DNA from: Gordonia malaquae NBRC 108250
GTDB taxonomy: Bacteria > Actinomycetota > Actinomycetes > Mycobacteriales > Mycobacteriaceae
Reading direction: 5' to 3'
Assembly: GCF_000344135.1 (NCBI RefSeq)
Contig: NZ_BAOP01000020.1
Location: 1-64,000, forward strand
DNA: 64,000 nt
The translations under genes and the position numbers were made by a program. The notes below the pieces were generated by a model. The model had not been told where the DNA came from and searched no databases. It saw only the letters and a list, made by a program, of their open reading frames with translations. This document shows, in pieces, positions 1-8,583 of the stretch (positions within the stretch are counted from its first letter, which is position 1; each line of letters starts with the position of its first letter).

Positions 1-31
1 AAGGAGCAGAGGAAGGCACTCGCTCACGAAC

Positions 32-87
32 CAGCGGAAAGCGGCGCTCACGGAGCAGCGGAAAGCGGCGCTCACGGAGCAGCGGAG
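32..87. repeat. 24-bp tandem repeat, about 2.3 copies
   Basis: The unit CAGCGGAAAGCGGCGCTCAC plus GGAG is present at 32-55 and 56-79 without change, and a third copy starts at 80-87 before it breaks off two bases short of the stop codon of the acyl-CoA dehydrogenase gene. Bases 1-31 hold a more diverged version. I see no coding signal in bases 1-88. It looks like a small 3'-flanking minisatellite that could vary in copy number. Confidence 0.7.
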
Positions 88-88
88 A

Positions 89-1258
89 TCAGCCGCGGAG
101 AAGGGCGCGCGCCATGACCATGCGCTGGACCTGGTTGGTGCCTTCGTAGATCTGGGTGATCTTGGCGTCACGCATCATGCGCTCCACAGGGAAGTCGGTG
201 GTGTAGCCGGCGCCGCCGAACAGCTGGACAGCGTCGGTGGTGACCTCCATCGCGACGTCGGACGCCATGCACTTGGACGCGGACGAGATGAACCCGAGGG
301 GTCCGGCGCCACGCTCTGCACGGGATGCGGCCGCGTAGACCATGAGGCGAGCGGCTTCGACCTTCATCGCCATGTCGGCGATCATGAACTCGACGCCCTG
401 GAACTGGCTGATGGTCTTGCCGAACTGCTTGCGCTCCTTGACGTACGCGATGGCGGCGTCGAGGGCGCCCTGAGCGACGCCGACGGCCTGTGCGCCGATG
501 GTCGGGCGGGTGTGGTCGAGGGTCGCGAGCGCGGTCTTGAAACCGGTGCCCTCGTCGCCGATGATGCGGTCCTCGGGAATGGTGCAGTTCTCGAAGTACA
601 GTTCGGCGGTGGGGCTGCCCTTGATGCCGAGCTTGTGCTCGAGAGGACCGACGGTGAAGCCCTCGTCGTCCTTGTGGACCATGAACGCCGAGATGCCGTT
701 GGCACCCTTGTCGGGGTCGGTCACTGCCATGACCGTGTACCACGACGACTGGCCGCCGTTGGTGATCCAGCACTTGGAGCCGTTGATGACCCAGGTGTTG
801 CCGTCCTTGCGCGCGCGGGTCTTCATCGCCGCGGCGTCGGAACCCGCCTCCCGCTCAGACAGCGCGTACGACGCCATCGCTTCACCGGACGCGATCGACG
901 GCAGGACCTTGGCCTTGAGTTCGTCGGAGCCCGACAGGATCAGGCCCATGGTGCCGAGCTTGTTGACAGCCGGGATCAGCGATGCGGAGACGTCGACGCG
1001 TGCGACCTCTTCGATGACGATGCAGGCGGCAAGCGAGTCGGCGCCCTGACCTTCGAACTGCTCCGGCACGTGCACGGCGTTGAAACCATTGGCGACGAGG
1101 GCTGCACGAGCCTCTTCGGGGAAGCGAGCCTTCTCGTCGACCTCCTTGGCGTAGGGGGCGATCTCCTTCTCGCTCAGAGCACGAATGGCCTCACGGAGCG
1201 CCTCGTGCTCCTCCGGCAGCTGGAACAGATCAAAATCGGGATTGCCGAACTTGCCCAT
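89..1258 (-). CDS. fadE25: Acyl-CoA dehydrogenase, FadE25-like
   Basis: This is a 389-residue FAD-dependent acyl-CoA dehydrogenase that would introduce the alpha-beta double bond in an acyl-CoA during beta-oxidation. The family signatures are present: YALSEREAGSD for flavin binding near residue 140, the LDHTRPTIG helix near residue 245, and IYEGTNQVQ near the C-terminus carrying the usual catalytic Glu. The open frame extends 11 codons further, but the internal ATG at 1258 has AAAGGAG eight bases upstream and gives the same length as M. tuberculosis FadE25. In M. tuberculosis fadE25 also lies next to purE and purK, which supports the name. A TetR-type regulator gene lies 66 bases upstream on the same strand. 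The exact acyl chain preference cannot be read from the sequence. Confidence 0.88.
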   Translation of the reverse strand: MGKFGNPDFDLFQLPEEHEALREAIRALSEKEIAPYAKEVDEKARFPEEARAALVANGFNAVHVPEQFEGQGADSLAACIVIEEVARVDVSASLIPAVNKLGTMGLILSGSDELKAKVLPSIASGEAMASYALSEREAGSDAAAMKTRARKDGNTWVINGSKCWITNGGQSSWYTVMAVTDPDKGANGISAFMVHKDDEGFTVGPLEHKLGIKGSPTAELYFENCTIPEDRIIGDEGTGFKTALATLDHTRPTIGAQAVGVAQGALDAAIAYVKERKQFGKTISQFQGVEFMIADMAMKVEAARLMVYAAASRAERGAGPLGFISSASKCMASDVAMEVTTDAVQLFGGAGYTTDFPVERMMRDAKITQIYEGTNQVQRMVMARALLRG

Positions 1259-1275
1259 CGTGGTGACTCCTTTGC

Positions 1276-1290
1276 TGACACCCAGTGTCA
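1276..1290. promoter_or_regulatory. Inverted repeat TGACAC-N3-GTGTCA upstream of fadE25
   Basis: A perfect 6-bp inverted repeat with a 3-bp spacer lies immediately upstream of the fadE25 ribosome binding site, in the gap after the TetR gene. The position fits a repressor site. The cognate regulator is unknown; the neighbouring TetR protein is the obvious candidate, which is inference. Confidence 0.4.
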
Positions 1291-1324
1291 CCGAGTGCCG
1301 TCGTTTTGGTTCTGGTTGAGTTCA

Positions 1325-2011
1325 TCACGGCACTGCGTGCCACGTCAATCGTTTCCGAACGATGTCGGCTATCTCATCCGCACTGAGATCGGCGCCATGC
1401 GTGACGACTGTGACGGCTGTGGCCTCTGCGCGCTCACGAGGTTGTGTGGTCGCGTGGATCCGGCGGAGTTCGTCATGGAGCACGGCCGCCGTCGCCGCCG
1501 AGTCCCCACGCACCATCTGCCGAAGCAGATGGTTGTGCGCACCGGTCACCGCGGCCGCGTAGGCCACCACGCGCACCCGAGGGACGTCGGGCATGCGCCG
1601 ACGCAGCGATTCCTCGAACAACCGCTGGTAGCGGTATGTGGTGACGAGTTCACGGTCACGCAGGGCGGGTACTTGCGCGACGACCCGATACCGCCCGACA
1701 GCCAAGTCCCGGTGATCGGCGAAATGGGCGAAGACCTCTTCCGCGGCGGCGCATACGGCCCACCACGGGTCGTCGGCGTTCGCCTCGAGGCGCGAAGCGA
1801 CCCTGGCCAGCAGTTCTTCGTGGTCGGCGAAGATCAGATCCTCTTTCGACCTGAACTGTCGGAACAACGTCCGGCGCGAAACTCCCGCCGCCGCCGCGAC
1901 AGCGTCGACCGGAGTCGCCTCGTACCCGTGCTCGGCGAACAGGCGGATCGATTCGGCGACCACCTGCATGCGGAAGCCGACCGGATCGCCGTCCGCGGCG
2001 TCTGCGCTCAT
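1325..2011 (-). CDS. TetR/AcrR-family transcriptional regulator
   Basis: About 228 residues with a clear N-terminal TetR DNA-binding domain (VDAVAAAAGVSRRTLFRQF helix-turn-helix, then SKEDLIF) and an unassigned C-terminal ligand-binding region. The frame opens at 2035, but the ATG at 2011 is preceded by GATACT six bases upstream, matching a leaderless start. That choice leaves a 14-bp palindrome (2030-2043) just upstream of the -10, where an autorepressor would sit. It is divergent from the F420-reductase operon and reads towards fadE25, so it may control either or both. The ligand is not predictable. Confidence 0.8.
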   Translation of the reverse strand: MSADAADGDPVGFRMQVVAESIRLFAEHGYEATPVDAVAAAAGVSRRTLFRQFRSKEDLIFADHEELLARVASRLEANADDPWWAVCAAAEEVFAHFADHRDLAVGRYRVVAQVPALRDRELVTTYRYQRLFEESLRRRMPDVPRVRVVAYAAAVTGAHNHLLRQMVRGDSAATAAVLHDELRRIHATTQPRERAEATAVTVVTHGADLSADEIADIVRKRLTWHAVP

Positions 2012-2029
2012 GCGTCCAGTATCGGAACC

Positions 2030-2043
2030 CCTCATCGATGAGG
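2030..2043. promoter_or_regulatory. 14-bp palindrome, probable TetR operator
   Basis: CCTCATCGATGAGG is a perfect palindrome in the 44-bp gap between the divergent TetR gene and the F420-reductase gene. It lies about 20 bases upstream of the inferred TetR transcription start, in a place where binding would block both promoters. Confidence 0.5.
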
Positions 2044-2055
2044 CAAGCTGGTGGG

Positions 2056-2424
2056 GTGAAGATTCCCCGCGCAGTGGCGCACGCGAACAAGGTCGTCACC
2101 AATCCGATTCAAGGCCTCTGGGCTGGGCGTATCGCCCCGTGGGCCGTCGTCGAGCATGTGGGACGGAAGTCGAACAAGTCGTATTCGACGCCGGTGCTGG
2201 CGTTCGTCGACGACGATCGGATCAGCATCGTCCTCCCCTACGGCACTGACGCGGATTGGGTGCGGAATGTGCTCGCCGCCGGTCGATTCACCCTCGTCCG
2301 AGGCGGGAAACGACTCGATGTCGCGGGCGCACGCGTCCTGCCCTCCGACTCCCCCGACGTCGTCAAGTCCGCCCGAATCCCGGCCATGGTCGCCGATTCG
2401 GTCCTGTACGGACGCATCGCCTGA
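2056..2424 (+). CDS. F420-dependent nitroreductase/quinone reductase family protein (Ddn-like)
   Basis: A 122-residue protein of the deazaflavin-dependent nitroreductase fold. The signature VVEHVGRKSNKSYSTPV is followed by YGTDADWVRNVLAAG, both characteristic of the family in F420-producing actinomycetes. Members reduce quinones or nitro compounds with F420H2. An ATG at 2038 is in frame, but relatives begin MKIPxxVA, which matches the GTG at 2056 (VKIPRAVA). The stop codon shares its last base with the ATG of the next gene (TGATG). It is the first gene of a translationally coupled run that continues to 4971. The substrate is unknown. Confidence 0.75.
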   Translation: MKIPRAVAHANKVVTNPIQGLWAGRIAPWAVVEHVGRKSNKSYSTPVLAFVDDDRISIVLPYGTDADWVRNVLAAGRFTLVRGGKRLDVAGARVLPSDSPDVVKSARIPAMVADSVLYGRIA

Positions 2425-3242
2425 TGGGCGTCCTCGACGCTTTCACACGCCACGAGTTCACGAACGACGGCATCACTCATCACTACTACCGCAGTGGATC
2501 AGGCCCGGCGGTCATCGTCATCCCCGAAGTTCCCGGTGTGACGCCGAAAGTCGTCGAGTTCGCCCAACGTGTGGTGGACGCGGGGTTCACCGTGTTCATG
2601 CCGTCGTTGTTCGGCATCGACGGCGTCGGCACGATGCCCGACGGCATCCGCGGCATCGGCCCGTCACTCGCGACCTCAGTCGGCACCCTGACAAAAGTCT
2701 GCGTGAGCCGTGAGTTCACGATCTTCGCCACCGGCCGCAGCTCGCGGGTGGTCACCTGGCTGCGAGCACTGGCGCGAGTCGCGCACGACGACTGCGGAGG
2801 CCCCGGCGTCGGAGCGATCGGAATGTGCGTCAGCGGCGGTTTCGCCCTCAGCATGGCCGTCGACGAGCGCATGCTGGCGCCCGTCCTGTCACAGCCCTCA
2901 CTTCCGCTCGGCATCTCCCCGAGCCGCCGCAAGAACATCGACATCTCCCCGGGCGACCTCGCGTGCGTCCGTGATCGGTGCGCCAAGGAAGGTCTCGAGG
3001 TGATGGGCGCACGGTTCACCGGCGACAAGCTCGTCCCGGGCGACCGGTTCGCGTTCCTTCGAGAACAACTCGGCGACGCCTTCATCGGTGTTGAGCTTCC
3101 CGACTCGGCGGCCAACCCCGATGCACTCATCCCACCGCATTCCGTCGTGACCGAGCACCTGGTGGACAAGCCGGGTGAGCCGACCCGCGACACCCTCGAT
3201 CAGATCATCGCGTTCTTCCAGCGGAAACTCGCAGTCGCATGA
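2424..3242 (+). CDS. Dienelactone hydrolase family protein
   Basis: A 272-residue alpha/beta hydrolase. The nucleophile elbow GMCVSGGFAL contains the Cys typical of dienelactone hydrolases. A downstream Asp (GDKLVPGDRF) and His (PPHSVVTEHL) complete a plausible Cys-Asp-His triad. The frame is open much further upstream, but the ATG at 2424 overlaps the stop of the preceding gene and gives the expected family length. The 3' end overlaps the next start by four bases (ATGA). It sits between a predicted F420 reductase and a GNAT protein. The substrate is unassigned and need not be a dienelactone. Confidence 0.75.
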   Translation: MGVLDAFTRHEFTNDGITHHYYRSGSGPAVIVIPEVPGVTPKVVEFAQRVVDAGFTVFMPSLFGIDGVGTMPDGIRGIGPSLATSVGTLTKVCVSREFTIFATGRSSRVVTWLRALARVAHDDCGGPGVGAIGMCVSGGFALSMAVDERMLAPVLSQPSLPLGISPSRRKNIDISPGDLACVRDRCAKEGLEVMGARFTGDKLVPGDRFAFLREQLGDAFIGVELPDSAANPDALIPPHSVVTEHLVDKPGEPTRDTLDQIIAFFQRKLAVA

Positions 3243-3934
3243 CGTCGCTCGACGCTAGCGTCCTCGACGACCCTTTCACCGAGGCACTCCGTGGTCCCCA
3301 GAGTCACTTCGCACGAAGTCGCGGGAGGATCTCGACCTTCGAACGCGACGTCTCCGTGTTCTACGGGCATCCCCGCGAGATGACGGACCAGGACTACACC
3401 GACATGGCAGCCCTGACCGGAATGGGCAGGACCGCGTCGCTGCGTGACCGCCGAGCCCCGCTTCCAACTCACGGTCTGCATCTTGTGGAGACGTTCGATC
3501 TCGTCCAATACGACGGATCGAACGTCACACCGGCACACGATCCCGAGTTGGTCGTTCTCGGATTGTCCGACGTCCCCGAGATGACCGCGCTCGTCGAACT
3601 CACCAAGCCCGGTCCGTTCCTGCCGAGAACCATCGAGATGGGCACGTATCTCGGCTGGCGAGACACCGACGGACGCCTCATGGCGATGGCCGGCCAACGT
3701 CTCCATCTACCTGGATGGACCGAGATCAGCGCAGTCTGCACCTATCCCGATGCCCGCGGACGAGGTCTCGCGCGTCGACTGGTCGCAGCCGTTGCACACG
3801 TCATCGTCGACGAGGGCGATCGACCGTTCCTGCACACCACCGCTGACAATCCCGCGACGCGGCTGTACGAGTCGATGGGCTTCGTCCTGCGCAGCGAAGT
3901 CGACCTGGAGATCGTTCGAGTGACAGGAGAGTGA
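3239..3934 (+). CDS. GNAT-family N-acetyltransferase
   Basis: A 231-residue protein whose C-terminal half has the GNAT acetyl-CoA motif (PDARGRGLARRLVAAVAHVI) followed by NPATRLYESMGF. The N-terminal 100 residues are family-variable. It starts on ATGA overlapping the previous stop and ends on GTGA overlapping the next start, so it is translationally coupled on both sides. Such FR47-like acetyltransferases act on amines of small molecules or proteins; the acceptor is unknown. Confidence 0.78.
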   Translation: MTSLDASVLDDPFTEALRGPQSHFARSRGRISTFERDVSVFYGHPREMTDQDYTDMAALTGMGRTASLRDRRAPLPTHGLHLVETFDLVQYDGSNVTPAHDPELVVLGLSDVPEMTALVELTKPGPFLPRTIEMGTYLGWRDTDGRLMAMAGQRLHLPGWTEISAVCTYPDARGRGLARRLVAAVAHVIVDEGDRPFLHTTADNPATRLYESMGFVLRSEVDLEIVRVTGE

Positions 3935-4971
3935 CCGTGTACAGCTTCACCCGCGACCTCCGCGTGCCCGTCGTCGGCGCCCCGATGGCCGGTGGCACCA
4001 GCACGCCCGCCCTGACCTCTGCAGTGTCGGACGCAGGCGGTTTCGGGTTCCACGGAGGCGCGTATCTCTCGCCCGACGCCTTGCGCGCCGATGTCCGTGC
4101 GATCCGCGAACTCACCGATCAGCCGTTCGGCGTCAATCTGTTCGTCCCCGAGCAGGTCGATGTGGACGAGGAGGAGTTCGCCGCATACCGGGAACGCCTC
4201 GCACCCCTCGCCGAGCGCGCGGGCGTCGTTCTGCCCGAGTCTGTGCCGTTCACCGACGACGCGTTCGACGCCAAGGTCGACGTACTGATCGCCGAAAGGG
4301 TGCCCGTCGTGTCGTTCACGTTCGGACTGCCCGACAGGAGCACAGTCGGTCGGCTGCACGATGCGGGAATCGCCGTCTCGTCCACCGTGACCAGCGTCGA
4401 CGAAGCTCGGATAGCGGTGGACCACGGCGTGGACTCGCTGTGCGCGCAGGGTTTCGCCGCGGGCGGCCACCGCGCGACGTTCCGGATCCACGACGCCGAC
4501 CCGCAGGTCGAGACTCTCGACCTCGTCCGGGCCGTCGCGCCACTCGGACTCCCCGTGGTCGGAGCAGGCGGAGTCTCCACGTCGCGCGACGTCGAGGCGA
4601 TCCTCGGTGCAGGGGCCGTCGCCGCACAGATCGGGACCCTGCTCCTTCGGACGCCCGAAGCGGGCACACGGCAGGCCCACAAAGACGCCCTCGTCGACCC
4701 TCGATTCACTCGGACCGTCACCACCCGCGCCTACTCCGGGCGGCTGGCACGCGGCTTGGAGAACAACTTCATCCGCAGCAACGACGGCCACGCACCACTG
4801 GCCTATCCGCAGGTGAACACCCTTACTGGCGGCATTCGAAAGCAGTCGTCGACCGATGCCGACGTGATCAACCTGTGGGCGGGTTCCGGATTCCGCGAGG
4901 CCCGCGCCGTATCCGTCGCCGAGGTGATCAGCGGGCTCATCCCTCAGGCTCCGGACAGGTTCGATCAGTAG
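3931..4971 (+). CDS. NAD(P)H-dependent flavin oxidoreductase / nitronate monooxygenase family
   Basis: A 346-residue FMN TIM-barrel protein of the 2-nitropropane dioxygenase family. The N-terminal PVVGAPMAGG, the QGFAAGGHR motif in the middle, and VVGAGGVSTSRDVEAILGAGA for FMN phosphate binding are all visible. Members oxidise alkyl nitronates with O2 and protect against propionate-3-nitronate. The GTG at 3931 overlaps the preceding stop; GTG 3937 has better spacing from AGGAGA and may be the true start. It closes a four-gene coupled operon together with a nitroreductase-type enzyme, consistent with a role in nitro-compound or quinone redox chemistry (inference). Confidence 0.8.
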   Translation: MTVYSFTRDLRVPVVGAPMAGGTSTPALTSAVSDAGGFGFHGGAYLSPDALRADVRAIRELTDQPFGVNLFVPEQVDVDEEEFAAYRERLAPLAERAGVVLPESVPFTDDAFDAKVDVLIAERVPVVSFTFGLPDRSTVGRLHDAGIAVSSTVTSVDEARIAVDHGVDSLCAQGFAAGGHRATFRIHDADPQVETLDLVRAVAPLGLPVVGAGGVSTSRDVEAILGAGAVAAQIGTLLLRTPEAGTRQAHKDALVDPRFTRTVTTRAYSGRLARGLENNFIRSNDGHAPLAYPQVNTLTGGIRKQSSTDADVINLWAGSGFREARAVSVAEVISGLIPQAPDRFDQ

Positions 4972-5026
4972 CCTCGGCCGAGGTCTGCCGACATGACGGA
5001 CCTCACTGACACCGAAGGGGACACCG

Positions 5027-6085
5027 ATGACGCTGACGCAGCCACCACGCCACGCCATCATCGACGACGAGCCGGACGAGATCGACACCGCCGAGCGCGT
5101 GTCGGCCGATGAGCCCACCGACGGGACTGTGCACTCACGGAGAATCGCCGCGCGTGTCATCGCACCGGTGATCGCGTGCGCGGCCGTCCTCCTCACCGGA
5201 GTGGTCGCAGGCGGATTCGTCTTCCTCAACACGGCGCCCGCGGTGCGTCCGCCTGCCGTGAATCTGAGCCCGGACGATGTCGAGTCCGCGCAGGAGTCGG
5301 TGTCGTCGGCAAAGATGATGATCGACATGCTGTCCACCGCAGTCTCCAGCGGGACCGCGGGCATCGACAAGGTGGTCTCGAGCATCGAGCCGACGTTCGC
5401 GTCGATCACCACCGCGGCGTCCGCTGCCGATCAGATGGCCGCAGGGTTGGCCCAAGCCCCCGATCTGCAGGCCGCAGCGGCGCAGATCACCGAACTCGGG
5501 TCGAGCGTGTCGAGCGGACTCGGCGAAGCGCAGAAACTCGCATCCTCGGCGAAAGACGTCGACGACCTCGTCACACCGATCATCGACGGACTCTCCCGCA
5601 GCGACGTGCCCGGCGCCGACAAGACCATCGCCCAACTGAAGTCACTGCAGGCCGCGAGCCGCGACATCTCGGCCTCACTCGGGAATCTCGGCGCCCTCCG
5701 AGGCGAACTCGATCGGACAACAGCCGCTGCGGGTCCGGCCGCACGTGAGATCGACGGTGCACTCGCTCAAGCGCGAACCGCCGCGACCGAACTCAAAGAC
5801 GGACTGAACAAGCTCGCGTCGGCCAAGGGCGACACCGAGAAGGCTGCGGATTCGCTGTCGTCGGGAATCACGCAGCTCAAGGGCGCCCTGTCACTCGTGT
5901 CGAACAATCTCTCATCCGCTGACGAATCGTTGATGTCCGACGAGTCGCAGCAGCCCGCCTACCTGTTCGACCACGCGAATCGCATCGGCCGCGGGATCGT
6001 CGCGGGCGCATCGACCGCTCTCGGGCTCCTTCTGGTCGGCGTCGTCACCTGGGTCGTCGTTCGACGCCGACGTCGGACTGCCTGA
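5027..6085 (+). CDS. Membrane protein with two terminal TM helices and a long helical ectodomain
   Basis: I do not recognise a named family. The 352-residue protein has a 45-residue acidic cytoplasmic tail, a TM helix around residues 46-70 (ApVIACAAVLLTGVVAGGFV), and a 240-residue Ala/Ser/Asp-rich region with heptad-like periodicity predicted to be coiled coil. A second TM near 325-345 (GASTALGLLLVGVVTWVV) is followed by an Arg-rich tail. This resembles the YhgE/Pip-like and MCP-like membrane-helical-membrane arrangement seen in actinobacterial envelope proteins. It is preceded by GAAGGGG at a normal distance and follows the redox operon after 55 bases. It may be a structural or secretion-related envelope protein. 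Confidence 0.6.
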   Translation: MTLTQPPRHAIIDDEPDEIDTAERVSADEPTDGTVHSRRIAARVIAPVIACAAVLLTGVVAGGFVFLNTAPAVRPPAVNLSPDDVESAQESVSSAKMMIDMLSTAVSSGTAGIDKVVSSIEPTFASITTAASAADQMAAGLAQAPDLQAAAAQITELGSSVSSGLGEAQKLASSAKDVDDLVTPIIDGLSRSDVPGADKTIAQLKSLQAASRDISASLGNLGALRGELDRTTAAAGPAAREIDGALAQARTAATELKDGLNKLASAKGDTEKAADSLSSGITQLKGALSLVSNNLSSADESLMSDESQQPAYLFDHANRIGRGIVAGASTALGLLLVGVVTWVVVRRRRRTA

Positions 6086-6087
6086 CC

Positions 6088-6594
6088 TCAGTCGTCGAGA
6101 AGGGTGCGGCGCAGGTTCTCGTCCTTGTCCAGCACCATCTGCTCGAGTCCCGCCTGGAACGACGTCATCGCCGTCTGCAGCGACGGATCGGAGGCGCCGA
6201 GGATGCGGACGGCGAGCAGACCTGCGTTGCGGGCGCCACCGATGGACACGGTGGCGACCGGGACACCCGCGGGCATCTGGACGATCGACAGCAGTGAGTC
6301 CATGCCGTCGAGGTACTTGAGCGGCACCGGGACACCGATCACGGGCAGCGGCGTAGCCGACGCCACCATCCCCGGCAGGTGCGCCGCCCCGCCCGCACCG
6401 GCGATGATCACGGAGATTCCGCGTCCGGCCGCATCCTTCGCGTAGTCGAGCATGCGCTGCGGCGTGCGATGCGCCGACACGACGCCGACCTCAAAAGGGA
6501 CGCCGAACTCAGCGAGCGCTTCAGCGGCCGCTTCCATCGTCGGCCAGTCCGAGTCGCTGCCCATGATCAAGCCCACGCGGGGTCCTGCACTCAT
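6088..6594 (-). CDS. purE: N5-carboxyaminoimidazole ribonucleotide mutase PurE
   Basis: 168 residues. PurE converts N5-CAIR to CAIR in de novo purine synthesis. The GSDSDW motif near residue 12 and the HRTP motif near 43 ([10 protein letters not shown]) identify the class I enzyme, as do [12 protein letters not shown] and GVP near residues 65-90. The ATG at 6594 has CGGAGAA upstream. It lies downstream of purK on the same strand with a 110-bp gap, and the pair follows the mycobacterial order. Confidence 0.95.
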   Translation of the reverse strand: MSAGPRVGLIMGSDSDWPTMEAAAEALAEFGVPFEVGVVSAHRTPQRMLDYAKDAAGRGISVIIAGAGGAAHLPGMVASATPLPVIGVPVPLKYLDGMDSLLSIVQMPAGVPVATVSIGGARNAGLLAVRILGASDPSLQTAMTSFQAGLEQMVLDKDENLRRTLLDD

Positions 6595-6704
6595 GTCGAT
6601 TCTCCGTTCAGTTCAGGATGTGTCGTAAATCTGACCCCGATCCGGCCGAACAGGCTGATATCGAGGGGTCCCGCCCGTAGTACGTGACGGTTCTGCGAAG
6701 ACGT

Positions 6705-7901
6705 TCAGTCGTGTGGGTTCCAGCCATCGGTCCAGACCGCGTGGCTCATCCAGTGAGCGGCACGCTCGGCACGCTCACGTACGGTCTCGACGCTCTCCCC
6801 GGACCGTCCGACGACGTTGATGTGACCGACCTTCCGGTCGGGGCGCTCACCCTTGCCGTACATGTGAACCTTCGCATCGGGCATGCGCGCGAACAGATGG
6901 TGGAGACGTTCGTCGACCGACATCTCCGGGGTCTCCGGGGCTCCGAGGACGTTCGCCATCACAGTGACGTCCGAGCGCGCCGACGTGTCGCCGAGCGGGT
7001 AGTCGAGGACGGCACGCAGATGTTGCTCGAACTGCGAGGTCACAGCTCCGTCCATCGTCCAGTGGCCGCTGTTGTGCGGACGCATCGCGAGCTCGTTGAC
7101 AACGAGTTCACCGTCCAGCGTCTCGAAGAGCTCCATCGCCATCGCGCCGACCACACCAAGTTCGTCGGCGAGCCGCAACGCCATCTGCTGTGCCTTCTCC
7201 GCTACTTCCGGGTCGAGGTCGGGTGCGGGCGCGAGGACGACCGCGCACTGACCGTTGCGCTGAACAGTCTCGACGACGGGCCACGCCGCGCCCTGTCCGT
7301 ACGGCGACCGGGCGATCATCGCCGACAGTTCGCGGCGCATCGTCACCTTCTGCTCCGCCATCAGGACGGTGTCGCCGCCGGCCTGCGCGTCGAACACCGC
7401 GAGAGCTTCCGCCTCGCCGTCCACGAGCCAGACCCCGCGGCCGTCGTAACCACCGCGAACTGCCTTGATCACGATCGCCCAGCGGTTCGCCGCACCGAAC
7501 TCGATGAGTGCAGATCGGGCAGCGGCGACGTCACCGGACAGATCAGCGAACGCCGGAACAGGCAGACCGAGCGCGAACAGACGATTACGCATGTCCAACT
7601 TGTCCTGCGCGAACTGCAGGGCCTTCGACGGCGGACGTACCGCGACACCTTCGGCTTCCAGGGCGCGAAGGTGTTCGAGAGGCACACCCTCATGATCGAA
7701 CGTCAATGCGACCGCGCCCTCGGCCGCCGTGCGCAGATCGTCCAGTTCGTCGTGCGACCCGAGCACGACGTCGGCGCTCACCTGAGCCGCCGGGTCGCTG
7801 GGCGACGCTGCGAGAACGCGCAGGCACTGCCCCAGTTCTATCGCTGACTGGTGGGTCATGCGGGCCAGTTGACCACCGCCGATCATCGTGACGGTCGGCA
7901 T
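6705..7901 (-). CDS. purK: N5-carboxyaminoimidazole ribonucleotide synthase PurK
   Basis: 398 residues. PurK uses ATP and bicarbonate to carboxylate AIR to N5-CAIR, the substrate of PurE. It has the N-terminal MIGGGQLARM nucleotide-binding loop and ATP-grasp features such as KAVRGGYDGRGVW and ELVVNELAMRPHNSGHW. The frame stays open 50 codons further upstream, but the ATG at 7901 is preceded by GAGGAG nine bases away and begins exactly at the family N-terminus. It is divergent from the GtrA-family gene with about 120 bp between. Confidence 0.95.
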   Translation of the reverse strand: MPTVTMIGGGQLARMTHQSAIELGQCLRVLAASPSDPAAQVSADVVLGSHDELDDLRTAAEGAVALTFDHEGVPLEHLRALEAEGVAVRPPSKALQFAQDKLDMRNRLFALGLPVPAFADLSGDVAAARSALIEFGAANRWAIVIKAVRGGYDGRGVWLVDGEAEALAVFDAQAGGDTVLMAEQKVTMRRELSAMIARSPYGQGAAWPVVETVQRNGQCAVVLAPAPDLDPEVAEKAQQMALRLADELGVVGAMAMELFETLDGELVVNELAMRPHNSGHWTMDGAVTSQFEQHLRAVLDYPLGDTSARSDVTVMANVLGAPETPEMSVDERLHHLFARMPDAKVHMYGKGERPDRKVGHINVVGRSGESVETVRERAERAAHWMSHAVWTDGWNPHD

Positions 7902-8008
7902 GCCGGATTCTCCTCGACGCGGTACAGAACTCACGGCGTCCATGGTCCCATGTCTGCCTCGAAACGCCGCATCGACCGCAGGAATGTGGAGCGCGCTCGA
8001 AGATTCCG

Positions 8009-8014
8009 TACACT
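8009..8014 (+). promoter_or_regulatory. -10 element of a leaderless transcript for the GtrA-family gene
   Basis: TACACT lies eight bases before GTG 8023. This TANNNT plus 6-9 base arrangement is repeated at several genes in the window and supports GTG 8023 as both transcript and protein start. Confidence 0.55.
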
Positions 8015-8022
8015 CAAACGTT

Positions 8023-8583
8023 GTGCTGACAATCGACGGAGTGGTCTCCAAACTGCCGGGGCCCCTTCACCGGCTCGTGATGAAGCACAACGAGCTCATC
8101 AAGTTCGCGATCGTCGGCGGCACCACGTTCGTCGTCGACACGATCATCTATTACGCACTGATCTTCACGGTCCTCGAACCGAAGCCTGTGGTGGCGAAGA
8201 TCATTTCGGGTGTCGTCGCCACCATCCTCAGCTATGTCCTGAACCGCGAGTGGGCGTTCAAGAATCGCGGCGGTCGCGAGAAACACCACGAGGCGATGCT
8301 GTTCTTCGGCATCAGCGGCATCGCGGTCCTCCTGACCGCGGCACCGCTCTGGCTCGCGAACAACGTGTTCGGGATGCGCGAGAACATCAACGGTCTGGAA
8401 CTGGTCGTCCTCGACTTCGTGCTCGCCTTCATCATCGGCAACTTGATCGGCATGGGTTTCCGCTTCTGGGCCCTGCGCCGATTCGCCTTCCCCGAAGAGG
8501 AACCGATGGGCGGCGACGGCGGGTCAACCGACATCCACCCGAACGCCGACGAGCTCACCGATGAGGAACTCGGTCACGCCTGA
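8023..8583 (+). CDS. GtrA-family membrane protein
   Basis: 186 residues with four predicted TM helices and the GtrA hallmarks (LIKFAIVGGTTFVVDTIIYY at the first helix, then ILSYVLNREWAFKN). GtrA-like proteins are thought to flip or support polyprenyl-linked sugars, in mycobacteria mainly decaprenyl-phosphate-arabinose. The M. tuberculosis block has a homologous membrane gene at the same place next to purK. The frame is open 45 codons upstream, but the leaderless GTG at 8023 begins where the conserved protein begins. The 3' end overlaps the convergent kinase gene by 29 bases. Confidence 0.8.
   Translation: MLTIDGVVSKLPGPLHRLVMKHNELIKFAIVGGTTFVVDTIIYYALIFTVLEPKPVVAKIISGVVATILSYVLNREWAFKNRGGREKHHEAMLFFGISGIAVLLTAAPLWLANNVFGMRENINGLELVVLDFVLAFIIGNLIGMGFRFWALRRFAFPEEEPMGGDGGSTDIHPNADELTDEELGHA

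Noticed and set aside
512-2041. A 509-codon plus-strand frame opposite fadE25 and the TetR gene
   Set aside because: It runs across two genes and their intergenic region in antisense and has no recognisable protein features.
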